NCBI GenBank assembly: GCA_910585155.1
Contig: CAJUEC010000015.1
Span: forward strand, 1-47,028
Direction of reading: 5' to 3'
DNA from: an uncultured Oscillospiraceae bacterium
Lineage (GTDB): Bacteria > Bacillota > Clostridia > Oscillospirales > Oscillospiraceae
DNA length: 47,028 bases
Of this stretch, positions 1 to 7,177 are shown in pieces (the stretch's first letter is position 1; every line of letters begins with the position of its first letter). A model generated the notes under the pieces. It was given only the letters and a program-made list of their open reading frames with translations. It did not search any database and was not told the origin of the DNA. A program made the position numbers and the translations under genes.

Positions 1-92
1 TTTTCGACATTCCATGTTCGGCGAAAAACTACAAAATCGCACCGGCGTTGACAGTCTGAAATACAGATTTGTTAGTAACCAGTACGTATCCT

Positions 93-133
93 AAAAAGCG
101 CCCCCGATATCTTAATTCCGATATCAGGGGCGC
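93..133 (-). terminator. Rho-independent terminator of the prophage lysis genes
   Basis: Arms at 98-111 and 120-133 (GATATC core plus a GC-rich base, one mismatch) form a hairpin. On the minus strand it is followed by five T residues. It lies about 25 nt beyond the endolysin stop codon, so it should end the lysis transcript. I see nothing else in bases 1-92. Confidence 0.85.
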
Positions 134-158
134 TCCCTAATTTTCCTGATTCTATTGC

Positions 159-917
159 TCAGTCCAGCTTCCCCAGCCGGTCCAGGATGGTGAGGGTTCT
201 GCACAGGTCCTCGGAGACGTTCAGGCCGTCGCCGTCGCCGTTCAGCGCCCCGGCCTTCACCGCCTTGTCTACCGCGCCCCTGTACCACTCCGGCACATCG
301 GCCAGCGTCTTGAAATACACCATATCCTTGTCCTCCTTTTCGTCCTTCTTCTTGGAATAGTCCACCCAGGGCAGCTTACCGTGCTTGGTCCACGTCCGCC
401 TCCCGGCGGTGCCAGGAATCAGCTTGTCACAGGCGTTTTCCAGGGTGGACCGCTGCACCCCGCCCTTCCACGCGGGGGTGCTCTCCACCACCACGCCGCC
501 GCCCACATACACCCCAATGTGGCCGTCCAGCCACACCGCCTCACCGGGGACGATGCCGGAAAAATCGGTGGACACCTCCCGGCACAGCTTGATCATCCCC
601 CGGGCGTCGCAGTCGGGCACCCCGTTGCAGGCGTAGCCCGCCCCGCCGTAGGTCCGGCCCGGGTCGGCCCGCCAGCCCCACAAAATGCCCTTGATCAGCC
701 CCACGCAGTCAAACAGAAAGCCCTTACCCTTGATGGCGTTGGCCCGGGGCAGCCACTGCCGGTTGGTCTGGGCGTGGCTCCCCTGGGTGGTGGCCCGGGC
801 GATCATCTTCTCGTTGGCGGGCCAGCCCCAGGGACCCAGCATGTAGGCCGTCTTGCGGTTGTCCGCAATGTCCGTCAGCGTGGCGCACAGCTCGTCCGCC
901 GTCATCAGGTATTCCAT
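159..917 (-). CDS. Prophage endolysin, NlpC/P60-type peptidase
   Basis: A 252-residue cell-wall hydrolase predicted to cut peptidoglycan peptides at phage lysis. The catalytic Cys is C71 in FLFDCVGLI and the His is H133 in WLDGHIGVYVGG, the usual NlpC/P60 order. The block around residues 118-135 (PGEAVWLDGHIG) is typical of clostridial phage lysins. Residues about 200-252 form a separate small C-terminal domain (WYRGAVDKAVKAGALNGDG), probably for wall binding. There is no signal peptide, as expected for a holin-dependent lysin. A GGGAGGGGAG ribosome site precedes ATG 917, and a downstream in-frame ATG at residue 5 is an alternative start. It lies after the holin gene and just before a terminator, so it is the last gene of the late operon. 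Confidence 0.85.
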   Translation of the reverse strand: MEYLMTADELCATLTDIADNRKTAYMLGPWGWPANEKMIARATTQGSHAQTNRQWLPRANAIKGKGFLFDCVGLIKGILWGWRADPGRTYGGAGYACNGVPDCDARGMIKLCREVSTDFSGIVPGEAVWLDGHIGVYVGGGVVVESTPAWKGGVQRSTLENACDKLIPGTAGRRTWTKHGKLPWVDYSKKKDEKEDKDMVYFKTLADVPEWYRGAVDKAVKAGALNGDGDGLNVSEDLCRTLTILDRLGKLD

Positions 918-998
918 AGTCTCCCCTCCCGCGAATTTGTCATAGAATTTCTGCCCCAGCGCCGCCCGGCGGCGAGCAGCTTGTCCCAGAGGAAGCGG

Positions 999-1478
999 TC
1001 ATTTCCCATGCTCATCTCCGCCCAGCTCCTCTCCCGCCTGGTCCACGGCACTCCGGCTCATGGCCAGCAGCTTGGTCAGCCACCGGGGCACCGGCGCGCC
1101 CATGGCCGCCCCGTTCTCCGCGATGGAGCCCAGCTCGGTCACGATGTACCACACCAGCACCACCGGGCACACCAGCCCGCTGTACTGGATGGGCAGGGCC
1201 ACCAGCGGCAGGTTGGCCAGCACCGTGGCCAGCAGCAGATCCGCCCCGGCGGCCACGAGCACCACCACGATCATCCCGCATTTGTGCCAGATGCCTTCCC
1301 GGGCCCGGGCGCTGGACCACTGCCCCTCCTTGGCCGCGGCCATGGACCCGGTGAGGTAGTCCAGCGCCATGGCGAGGATCCACCCCACCGCCAGCCACCC
1401 CAGCCAGCCCCACAGCCCCGTCAGCAGCCCCGCCAGCCCGGCCACCGCCGCCTTGATCCGGTTGATTGTCTCGTTCAT
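999..1478 (-). CDS. Phage holin of the TcdE/phage_holin_4 type
   Basis: A 159-residue membrane protein with two clear hydrophobic regions (about 10-40 and 68-112) and a charged C-terminus ending DEHGK. The motif LDYLTGSMAAAKEG, followed by GIWHKCGMIVVVLVAAGADLLL, is characteristic of the toxin-secretion/phage-lysis holin family. Holins make the membrane lesions that let the endolysin reach the wall. An AAAGGAGA site sits 7 nt before ATG 1478. It is placed directly upstream of the endolysin (81 nt gap), the standard lysis order. With no other complete phage genes visible, this is probably a prophage remnant or the end of a longer prophage. Confidence 0.85.
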   Translation of the reverse strand: MNETINRIKAAVAGLAGLLTGLWGWLGWLAVGWILAMALDYLTGSMAAAKEGQWSSARAREGIWHKCGMIVVVLVAAGADLLLATVLANLPLVALPIQYSGLVCPVVLVWYIVTELGSIAENGAAMGAPVPRWLTKLLAMSRSAVDQAGEELGGDEHGK

Positions 1479-1517
1479 TGTCAGCTCTCCTTTGCATAAA
1501 AAATCGCATCGTCCCGC

Positions 1518-1545
1518 TTGACAAAGCTGGACGATGCGTTATAAT
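1518..1545 (+). promoter_or_regulatory. Consensus sigma-A promoter on the plus strand
   Basis: A perfect -35 TTGACA (1518-1523) and perfect -10 TATAAT (1540-1545) are separated by 16 bp. It points against the lysis operon, into a region with no plausible plus-strand gene. Transcription would start near 1552 and run antisense to the small peptide gene at 1630-1725. Confidence 0.65.
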
Positions 1546-1603
1546 GGATACGAGGGGCGCTGTTACAAGCGGTCAGCCCTCTACAACCAGAATAGTAAAC
1601 CTA

Positions 1604-1642
1604 TGCTGACTGCTCGTGCCACCGGGCAGTCAGCACGCTTTT
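1604..1642 (+). terminator. Hairpin with short T run, possible end of antisense RNA
   Basis: Arms TGCTGACTGC (1604-1613) and GCAGTCAGCA (1626-1635) pair over 10 bp. CGC and TTTT follow on the plus strand. On the minus strand the same hairpin overlaps the stop codon of the small peptide gene, but its following sequence is less T-rich. It is a moderate terminator on either strand. Confidence 0.5.
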
Positions 1643-1725
1643 GGGGCTATGTAAATCATCAGCGCAAGCGCGACGATAAACCATACCACGATCCGCAGAG
1701 CTTCCGCCCCGCGTCCGTTTCCCAT
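1630..1725 (-). CDS. 31-residue hydrophobic peptide, candidate type I toxin
   Basis: A short ORF that begins MGNGRGAEALR, continues as a roughly 16-residue hydrophobic helix (IVVWFIVALALMIYIA) and ends PKAC. It could span the membrane once. The start at 1725 is chosen because an AAGGGGGTG ribosome site lies 6 nt upstream; an in-frame ATG at 1731 overlaps that site and is unlikely. It has its own near-perfect promoter (1792-1820). The ribosome site is buried in a 9-bp stem, and an opposing promoter faces it. These are hallmarks of type I toxin genes. The alternative is a small lysis-accessory phage peptide, since holin and endolysin lie downstream on the same strand. I do not recognise the sequence as a named toxin family. 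Confidence 0.6.
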   Translation of the reverse strand: MGNGRGAEALRIVVWFIVALALMIYIAPKAC

Positions 1726-1731
1726 CCACAT

Positions 1732-1753
1732 CACCCCCTTTCTCAAGGGAGTG
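1732..1753 (-). promoter_or_regulatory. Stem that sequesters the ribosome site of the small peptide
   Basis: On the minus-strand RNA, CACTCCCTT (1753-1745) can pair with AAGGGGGTG (1740-1732) over 9 positions including one G-U pair, with a 4-nt loop. The second arm is the ribosome site of the 31-residue peptide. Such a stem would keep translation low, a common control in type I toxin mRNAs. Confidence 0.5.
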
Positions 1754-1791
1754 GCTAACCGCCTTTATGTAACAGCGTCCTTCTGAGGCAC

Positions 1792-1820
1792 AGTATACCA
1801 GTGACGCCGCGCATTGTCAA
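1792..1820 (-). promoter_or_regulatory. Near-consensus sigma-A promoter for the small peptide and possibly the lysis genes
   Basis: On the minus strand TTGACA (1820-1815) and TATACT (1797-1792) are separated by 17 bp. The predicted start near 1785 gives a leader of about 60 nt before the 31-residue peptide. Read-through could also express holin and endolysin. Confidence 0.7.
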
Positions 1821-1825
1821 ACCCT

Positions 1826-1849
1826 GCCGCCCTCCGGGGCGGCTTTTTT
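1826..1849 (+). terminator. Strong intrinsic terminator on the plus strand
   Basis: GCCGCCC (1826-1832) and GGGCGGC (1837-1843) pair and are followed by six T residues. No plus-strand gene ends here, so it makes sense only as the end of a plus-strand RNA such as the proposed antisense transcript. On the minus strand the hairpin lies just past the tail-protein stop but lacks a T run. Confidence 0.65.
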
Positions 1850-1863
1850 AGCACATCATGCCG

Positions 1864-2489
1864 CTACCCCTCCTCCGCATATTCGGTCCAGCCATGCACG
1901 CCGGGCTCCCAGACGTTGCCGTCCGCGGTGCAAAGCCAGCGCTTGTCCCCGTGGCTCACCCGGTCGCCCTGGGCGTAGGCGTCCGCGGCGCAGATGGGCT
2001 GGGACCACGCGGGCCACTCCTCCGCCGGGTCGTGGGTGGGGGCCCAGAGGGCGGCGGCATTTTCCGGCTCCCAGCCCTCCTGGGCGGTGTGGGCCTGGAG
2101 ACAGCGGTACAGCCGCGTCCCCCGCCGCCGCAGCTGCCCGGGGGTGTAGGCCGCCCCCGAGGCCCACTCCAGGAACAGCGCGGCCCGCTCCCTGGCGGTG
2201 GCCCCGTCCACCTGCCCGCTCTCCGCCAGCACCACGAAGGCGATGGCGGCGGAAACCCCGGGCCCCATCTCCTCCACCCGCGCCGTGATGGGGCCGGTCT
2301 TGTCCGCCATGCGGTAGTGCCGGTCGATCTCGTACCAGTCGTAGCAGTTCCCGGCCAGGTCCTCGTCGCTTTTCAGCTTCCGCACCACCCGGAATTTGTC
2401 GGTGATGGTCTGGTCCGGGTACTCCCGCACCACCTGCTGCCAGCCGGACAGCTCGGTGTGGGCGGGCCCTTCACCCGCAGGGTTTCCAT
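1864..2489 (-). pseudogene. Phage tail protein with carbohydrate-binding repeats, frameshifted
   Basis: The intact frame from about 2465 to 1864 encodes a tail-associated protein. Near its end are two similar units: YTPGQLRRRGTRLYRCLQAH...GWEPENAAALW and AYAQGDRVSHGDKRWLCTAD...WEP. These resemble the CBM5/12-like modules of phage tail fibres. The reading frame is broken near 2465-2470. From ATG 2489 the peptide starts METLRVKGP, then leaves the frame; restoring one base gives METLRVKGPAHTELSGWQQV, which joins smoothly to VREYPDQTITDKF. One missing base is therefore the simplest explanation. It lies upstream of the lysis genes, the normal late-operon order. Confidence 0.7.
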
Positions 2490-2813
2490 ACTGCCAATGT
2501 TTCCAAATAAGTAATTCATCTTGTACCTCGCTTCTGTAGGGTAGAGCGGATCTGGTGGGATTTCCTCCTGGTATGGCTGGGTACTGTCGATGTAGACGGA
2601 GTTGGTGGCGGCATTGTAGGTCACCCCAAAATCTACGGCCCTGCCGATATCCCGGAGCCGGACGTAGTTGTTTCCTCCGATGCTGTAGGCGGTCATGTCC
2701 ACTCGCTGTCCATCCACGTAGATGGGCTGGGTGCTGATCGTAGCTTTGAGGTAGTCTGCCGCCTGGACGGCGGGGCCACTCAGCGCGAGACCGGCGAGGA
2801 TGCCGAGTCCCAT
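2490..2813 (-). pseudogene. Stalk-domain (copper amine oxidase N-like) protein, truncated and fused to the tail-gene remnant
   Basis: From ATG 2813 the frame encodes a signal-peptide-like start (MGLGILAGLALSGPAVQAA). A single stalk-type domain follows (residues about 20-78: TISTQPIYVDGQRVDMTAYS, then NNYVRLRDIGRAV, FGVTYNAATNSVYI). After EEIPPDPLYP it runs without a stop into the broken tail gene. Only 8 codons of open frame lie upstream before a stop, and there is no ribosome site, so the real 5' end was probably lost at the junction with the neighbouring reductase fragment. These domains occur in secreted proteins of related Clostridia. The function of this copy is unknown, and it is probably dead. 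Confidence 0.55.
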
Positions 2814-2823
2814 GAAGATTGCT

Positions 2824-3279
2824 TCAGAAAAACGCTATGACACGATGCCCTATACCCGCCTGGGCGTCAGCGGCCTGAAGCTGCCCGCGGTGTCCCTCGG
2901 CTTATGGCACAATTTTGGAGATACCGGCCGGTTTGAAACGATGCGGGAAATGTGCTTCACCGCATTCGATCACAGCATCACCCATTTTGACCTGGCCAAC
3001 AGCTATGGCCCGCCTGCGGGCACAGCCGAGATCAACTTTGGGCGCATTCTGAAGGAAGATTTGGGCGTATACCGTGACGAACTGATCATCTCTACCAAGG
3101 CGGGCTATGAGATGTGGCCCGGGCCCTATGGCGAGTGGGGCAGCCGGAAGTATTTGCTGTCCAGCCTGGATCAGAGCCTGAAGCGCATAGGCCTTGACTA
3201 TGTGGACATTTTCTATCACCACCGCATGGATCCCGACACCCCGCTGGAGGAAACCATGGGTGCGCTTCACATCGGATAA
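2824..3279 (+). pseudogene. Aldo/keto reductase fragment (YghZ/Gpr-like)
   Basis: About 150 residues match the start of the L-glyceraldehyde-3-phosphate reductase subgroup of aldo/keto reductases. The opening EKRYDTMPYTRLGVSGLKLP, then SLGLWHNFGD, FDLANSYGPPAGTAE and the catalytic-region KAGYEMWPGPYG are all present. It stops abruptly after DPDTPLEETMGALHIG, where family members continue for roughly another 180 residues, and the extreme N-terminus is also missing. The family reduces aldehydes with NADPH, but this copy lacks half of the barrel and should be inactive. Both ends broken next to a prophage remnant suggests a recombination scar. Confidence 0.8.
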
Positions 3280-3287
3280 ACAGAAAG

Positions 3288-3330
3288 CGGAAGGACAAGG
3301 CCCAGCCGAGCCTTGTCCTTCCGTTTTATT
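3288..3330. terminator. Bidirectional terminator hairpin
   Basis: A 14-bp stem (arms CGGAAGGACAAGGC at 3288-3301 and its complement at 3310-3323) is followed on the plus strand by TTTTATT. On the minus strand CTTTCTGTTT follows. It separates the reductase fragment from the converging minus-strand operon that ends at 3344 and can serve both. Confidence 0.8.
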
Positions 3331-3343
3331 GTGAGAGGGATTA

Positions 3344-4360
3344 TCACAAAATCGCTCCGCCGCCCCAAACCTGGGCCTGCGTAATCGCCAGAACGGTTTC
3401 AGTAGGAATACCGGCAATCTCGCTGCCGAAAATCTCCCGCAGATTTCCGTTATTCAGCATAGCGGCAAGCTGGGACTTCGCCGCAGCGGACGCAGCCTGT
3501 TGAGATGCCTGTATATGGCGCTCAACCTGCTTTTCCGCCGCCAGCTTCATAAACTCAGCGTGGCGGGCCATACGTAAATCCCACCAGCTTTCTTCATCGT
3601 CAGAACCGCTCTTGGAGTAGGTGATCTCCCCGCCCGCGCTGGAGGAACAGGCGTTACAAATATTGCCGTCCTCTCCAATGGCAACGGCCTGGGACATATC
3701 CCAGGTACTACCGGGCATGATGGCCTCGTTCCGCGCAACGTCAAAGGCAAACCAAGCGTCGATCTTTGCATAGATCTCTTGAGCGTAGGCCGGGTCTTGC
3801 TCCATGCGCTCCTGTACTTTGGGATGGATGACCACAGCCTTGCTCCCAGGCGGGACGTTGCCCAGGGCGTGAATCTCCTTGGGCGCGGTAAACCTGCCGT
3901 CTATGGAGCCGTAGAAGGGATTGGCCCCGGTGGGTTGCCAATTCTCCAAAGTTTCCTTTGCCTTGTCCCCGTCCTGGTACAGCAGATAGTGGGGGTAGTC
4001 GTTCCTGGTGCGCCAATAGCTGCTGCTGGCATCAAAAACGTGGTAGTGGATGTTGGGATATTTCGCTTTCAGCATGGTTTCCAGAGAAGGAGCCTCCGTT
4101 GCTTCTGCTGCCTCCACATTCCCCGACTGAACCTGCCCGGTAGCCCGCACCGACAAATCCATTATCAGGCTGGTGGGCAAACCCGCCATACCCATGAGGC
4201 CGCTCATGCCGGTGGTCAGCGTGTCCGTTCTGCCCCGGCCGGCCTGCGCCGCCATATCAAGAAAACTGTTGGCCTGTGTCCCGGTCTGCTTGGCTTCACG
4301 GGCCTTTGTGGGGGCGCTATATGTTTGTGTCCTGTAACTCGGCTGAATCGTGTTGCTCAT
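3344..4360 (-). CDS. Unknown protein, member 3 of a kinase-linked triplet (DUF6033-like)
   Basis: A 338-residue protein starting MSNTIQPSYRTQTYSAPTKA. ATG 4360 is chosen because a GGGGAGGAAAT site precedes it; the longer open frame upstream is not needed. The first 40 residues closely match the protein at 5034-5801: a shared I-Q-P-x-Y start, the SAP(T/I)KARE stretch and a SFLDMAA motif. The middle carries PGSKAVVIHPKVQERM and YAQEIYAKIDAWF, echoing the same positions in the sibling. There is no signal peptide or membrane span; the C-terminal third is helical and Gln/Ala-rich. From memory this resembles proteins filed as DUF6033; I could not check. It is last in an operon with a two-component system. 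Confidence 0.75.
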   Translation of the reverse strand: MSNTIQPSYRTQTYSAPTKAREAKQTGTQANSFLDMAAQAGRGRTDTLTTGMSGLMGMAGLPTSLIMDLSVRATGQVQSGNVEAAEATEAPSLETMLKAKYPNIHYHVFDASSSYWRTRNDYPHYLLYQDGDKAKETLENWQPTGANPFYGSIDGRFTAPKEIHALGNVPPGSKAVVIHPKVQERMEQDPAYAQEIYAKIDAWFAFDVARNEAIMPGSTWDMSQAVAIGEDGNICNACSSSAGGEITYSKSGSDDEESWWDLRMARHAEFMKLAAEKQVERHIQASQQAASAAAKSQLAAMLNNGNLREIFGSEIAGIPTETVLAITQAQVWGGGAIL

Positions 4361-4374
4361 TGATATTTCCTCCC

Positions 4375-5010
4375 CTAAAGCAGCCCCATCAAAAGCTCTG
4401 CGGCGCTGACGGAACCGCCATTCATGCGGAGCTTCATCAGCATCCGCCGGTGAGCAGCCGCTTCCTGCTGAAGTTCCATATATTTTTTGTGGTTTTCCAT
4501 GCGCTGTTCCCAAAAGCTGCCCTTGTCCTTATCCTCAAATATGGCCGCACCCTGATTGCCCATGCAGCCCGGATACCAGCCCTCGGCATGACATTGTTCC
4601 TTTGTCTCCCCAATGTAGAAAACACTATAACCGCCGCCAGTGGCAGCTACCCACGGATTTAATTGAGAAAAAGCCTCCCGCAAATCGTTCAGCACCCACG
4701 CTACATAGTCAGGATCGCTTTTCATCCGATCAAAGGCCGCATCGGAAATCTGGATCGAGATAGCTTCCATCTGCCGGGTAGACGAGAGGGGCATCTGCGA
4801 AATCTTCTCTCTGATCGTCTGCTGGTACGCCTCCATGCTCATATCCGCCTTTTGGAACGGGGCGGGTGTGATACTGTCCTCGCTGGCCCGGAGCTGTGCG
4901 GCCATGCTCAAAAAATCCCTGCCTTGGGACACTGACTGCCGGACTGTGCCGGTTCCTGATAAGTTCCCGGTTAATCTGGTCAAATAGTTTAGGTCGATTG
5001 TGTAGCTCAA
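4375..5010 (-). CDS. Unknown protein, member 2 of the kinase-linked triplet
   Basis: A 211-residue protein. Translation likely starts at TTG 5010 (read MSYTIDLNYLTRL) after an AAGGAGTG site. It shares the family layout: a short polar N-terminus, a DFLSMAA motif near residue 33 (compare SFLDMAA in the siblings), then a central block (SIQISDAAFDRMKSDPDYVA) that parallels the HPKVQERMEQDPAYAQ block of member 3. A small Gly/Cys-containing segment follows (ATGGGYSVFYIG, GWYPGCMGNQG), and the C-terminus is helical (RMENHKKYMELQQEAAAHRR). It is shorter than its siblings. No enzyme motif is recognised. It lies 14 nt from member 3 and 23 nt from member 1, in one operon. Confidence 0.75.
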   Translation of the reverse strand: MSYTIDLNYLTRLTGNLSGTGTVRQSVSQGRDFLSMAAQLRASEDSITPAPFQKADMSMEAYQQTIREKISQMPLSSTRQMEAISIQISDAAFDRMKSDPDYVAWVLNDLREAFSQLNPWVAATGGGYSVFYIGETKEQCHAEGWYPGCMGNQGAAIFEDKDKGSFWEQRMENHKKYMELQQEAAAHRRMLMKLRMNGGSVSAAELLMGLL

Positions 5011-5033
5011 AATATTTCACTCCTTCATCGACA

Positions 5034-5801
5034 TTAGAGATCAAGGAAAAACATATTTGCTCCTGCCGGTAAAGAAATCTCCGGCGTGACGGTGGGGGCA
5101 GATACCATCCGCGTTTTCAGCAGATCACCGATACTGGAAAAGGATTTTTCCAGTGTCTCCGTTTCTGCGGTACGCTCCCACATGACCCTGCGCTGTGCCG
5201 CTGCTGCGGCCTGCTCCTGATACTGCCGCTGCTGTTCCGCTTTTTCCTTGGCCTTTTCAGCGTTGATTCTGTTTACCTCGGTCACACGCTCCGGGGAATC
5301 ACCACAGCCGCCGATATAGGTCACACTTCCATCCTCATGGATCACCACGCCGCAAGGCTCGTAGTTAAGGCCCTGGGCGGCAAACTGTGCTTTCAATCTT
5401 GGAGTGGCATTGAAAAAATCATCAATCTTCTGCTCGTAATAGGTAGCCTTTTCCGGGTCATTCGCCATATCCTCAAAAATATTGGGCGCAATCACAATAC
5501 TGCTACCATTCATGCGACTGCCTGCTTTTTGAAGGCTGGCTTGGTCTTTCCCGATATTCTGAACCGTAATCTGTCCATATTTGCTTTCCAGGTGCTTTTT
5601 ATAGGCTTTTACGTTTGAAGTTTCGGCCTCGTTGGTAACTTTCGGCCTACTGATTTTCAGCACATCCGCTGTGCTTCTGCTGGCCCGTGCTGCCATATCA
5701 AGAAAACTGCTGGCCTGTGTCTCGGTCTGTTTTGTCTCACGGGCCTTTATGGGGGCGCTATATGCTCTTGTCGCGTAATTCGGTTGGATGATACTGCTCA
5801 T
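5034..5801 (-). CDS. Unknown protein, member 1 of the kinase-linked triplet (DUF6033-like)
   Basis: A 255-residue protein starting MSSIIQPNYATRAYSAPIKA. Its start codon overlaps the histidine kinase stop (ATGA), so it is translationally coupled to the sensor. It shares the SFLDMAA motif (about residues 32-38) with both downstream genes. The central block GSSIVIAPNIFEDMANDPEKATYYEQKIDDFF resembles the matching region of member 3, and GVVIHEDGSVTYIGGCGD follows. The rest is a Lys/Glu/Gln-rich coiled-coil-like stretch (about 170-210) and a hydrophobic tail. There is no signal peptide. The function is unknown, but the coupling suggests its level matters to, or depends on, the adjacent signalling pair. 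Confidence 0.75.
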   Translation of the reverse strand: MSSIIQPNYATRAYSAPIKARETKQTETQASSFLDMAARASRSTADVLKISRPKVTNEAETSNVKAYKKHLESKYGQITVQNIGKDQASLQKAGSRMNGSSIVIAPNIFEDMANDPEKATYYEQKIDDFFNATPRLKAQFAAQGLNYEPCGVVIHEDGSVTYIGGCGDSPERVTEVNRINAEKAKEKAEQQRQYQEQAAAAAQRRVMWERTAETETLEKSFSSIGDLLKTRMVSAPTVTPEISLPAGANMFFLDL

Positions 5802-7177
5802 AAACTGCTCCTTTCCTGCAATAGAACTGTTGCGGAAAATTCCCGCTGATCTGTTCTCAATTCTAATTCTCCCATATACTTCTCCGCCTCCCGGCGCACG
5901 TTGGACAGGCCGATGCCGTGCATGGGAGCATCCTCTTTTTTCGTTGTGACAGGCAAACCGTCCTGCCCGAATACCACCTCACCCGCGAAAGAGTTTTTGA
6001 CCTCTATCAGAAAGAAACGTCCTTTTCTCTTTCCAGTCAGCACAATAAACCGCTCACCCTCGCTGACCTTCTCGCAAGCCTCCATCGCGTTTTGCAGAAG
6101 GTTTTGCAGGATGATACCTACGTCAAAGGCGTCGTACCCCGGCGACCAGTAATGGAAATCCACTTGAAAGCGGATGCCCAAATCAAGGCTCCGCCGTCGT
6201 GTATCGTTGACGATTACATCCGTGACCGGGTTTCCCGTTTGAAGCGTCAATTCAAAGTCGCTGATACTCTCGTCCATCCGGGCGATATAGTCCTCCAAAC
6301 TGGCGTACTCGCCCTGACCGGTCAGCACTTTGATGTTGGTCATGTGGCCCCGCATTTCATGTTTCAGTTGACGGATGCGGGTATAAAACTGCTCCGCCTC
6401 ATGGATACGCGCCCGGATTGCCTGGGTCTGCTGGTGTTCTGCATAGAGGGCGGACTGTTCCTCCCGCAGCGCCGCCATACCCTGCTGAAAGGCAATGGTC
6501 AGGTAGGCCCCAGCGTAGAACAGCAGGGCCAGCACCGGGATCACCGCCAGAAACGCCGGGTGGCGCTCGTAGAGTTGGAGCAGAACGCCGTCCTTGAACT
6601 CAATCAGCAGCCGGGAGATCACCTGCCCGAACAGAATCCCCGCCATTGGCACTAAGCTGAGGTAGCACAGCTCCCGCCGACGGAGCATCATTCGCCGTTT
6701 CCGTATTTGACGCTGTAGGGTGTAGAGCATGACGGCCAGCATGGAGGCGTGGGACAGCAGGAACAGCATGACCAGCAGGGCGGCACGGAGAAAGACCGCC
6801 TCCGGTGGTTCCAGTTGGAAGGGCTGCGACCTCTCCACGATAAAGTACAGACTTTGCACCATCAGGCCGCTGGAAATTCTGGCGTTGAAGTAGAACAGCG
6901 TCAGGAGGAACACAAAGGGCTTTTCCAAGTCAATCCACTTTGATACCGCCAGCAGCAACGCCGTCAGAATCAGCCCAAAGGAGCCTTGCGGGAGCGCGGC
7001 CCGATTGCAGACAATCTCAAACAGGATGTAGACGAAAAATACAATGAGCAGCCTTCGCCACTTCCGACCCTGGGAGGGGATAAAGGGCTTGAAAAAGGCG
7101 GTGAGCAGGACGGCGTAGGTCAACTCTGCCCCAGCGGAAAAAACACTGTTGAAAATGCAGAATCCTGTTTCACTCAT
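5798..7177 (-). CDS. Sensor histidine kinase, AgrC-like (GHKL family)
   Basis: A 459-residue membrane kinase. About six to seven hydrophobic segments fill residues 10-235 (for example LLIVFFVYILFEIV and FLAVIPVLALLFYAGAYLTI), as in peptide-sensing AgrC proteins. The phosphoacceptor region is QLKHEMRGHMTNIKVL near residue 275. The ATPase domain has an N box (LLQNAMEAC) and a G box (MHGIGLSNVRREAEKY). It should autophosphorylate and pass phosphate to the LytTR regulator, whose stop it overlaps (7174-7177). Its own stop overlaps the next gene start. No AgrB/AgrD-like signal-peptide genes are seen nearby, so the ligand is unknown. Confidence 0.9.
   Translation of the reverse strand: MSETGFCIFNSVFSAGAELTYAVLLTAFFKPFIPSQGRKWRRLLIVFFVYILFEIVCNRAALPQGSFGLILTALLLAVSKWIDLEKPFVFLLTLFYFNARISSGLMVQSLYFIVERSQPFQLEPPEAVFLRAALLVMLFLLSHASMLAVMLYTLQRQIRKRRMMLRRRELCYLSLVPMAGILFGQVISRLLIEFKDGVLLQLYERHPAFLAVIPVLALLFYAGAYLTIAFQQGMAALREEQSALYAEHQQTQAIRARIHEAEQFYTRIRQLKHEMRGHMTNIKVLTGQGEYASLEDYIARMDESISDFELTLQTGNPVTDVIVNDTRRRSLDLGIRFQVDFHYWSPGYDAFDVGIILQNLLQNAMEACEKVSEGERFIVLTGKRKGRFFLIEVKNSFAGEVVFGQDGLPVTTKKEDAPMHGIGLSNVRREAEKYMGELELRTDQREFSATVLLQERSSL

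Larger units (their letters stand above)
1552..1849 (+). ncRNA. Candidate antisense RNA (type I antitoxin-like)
   Basis: Inferred transcript from the plus-strand promoter at 1518-1545. No ORF with a ribosome site follows. Two possible 3' ends exist: a 10-bp hairpin with four T residues at 1604-1642 (RNA about 90 nt), or a stronger terminator at 1826-1849 (about 300 nt). The short form would pair with the 3' part of the toxin mRNA. The long form would cover the whole toxin gene and its ribosome site. This arrangement matches known type I systems such as txpA/RatA and bsrG/SR4, but the function is inference only. Confidence 0.4.

Noticed and set aside
1..92. Possible prophage attachment site
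   Set aside because: No integrase or matching repeat is visible in the window, so no att site can be supported.
905..1015. Minus-strand 36-codon frame (MSMGNDRFLWDKLL...) between holin and endolysin
   Set aside because: It has only a weak GGCGGAG site, overlaps both neighbours and has no recognisable family. It could be real but I cannot support it.
1534..1758. Plus-strand 74-codon open frame near the candidate antisense RNA
   Set aside because: Its ATG lies upstream of the -10 element, there is no ribosome site, and the peptide is polar and low in structure; the strand is better read as noncoding.
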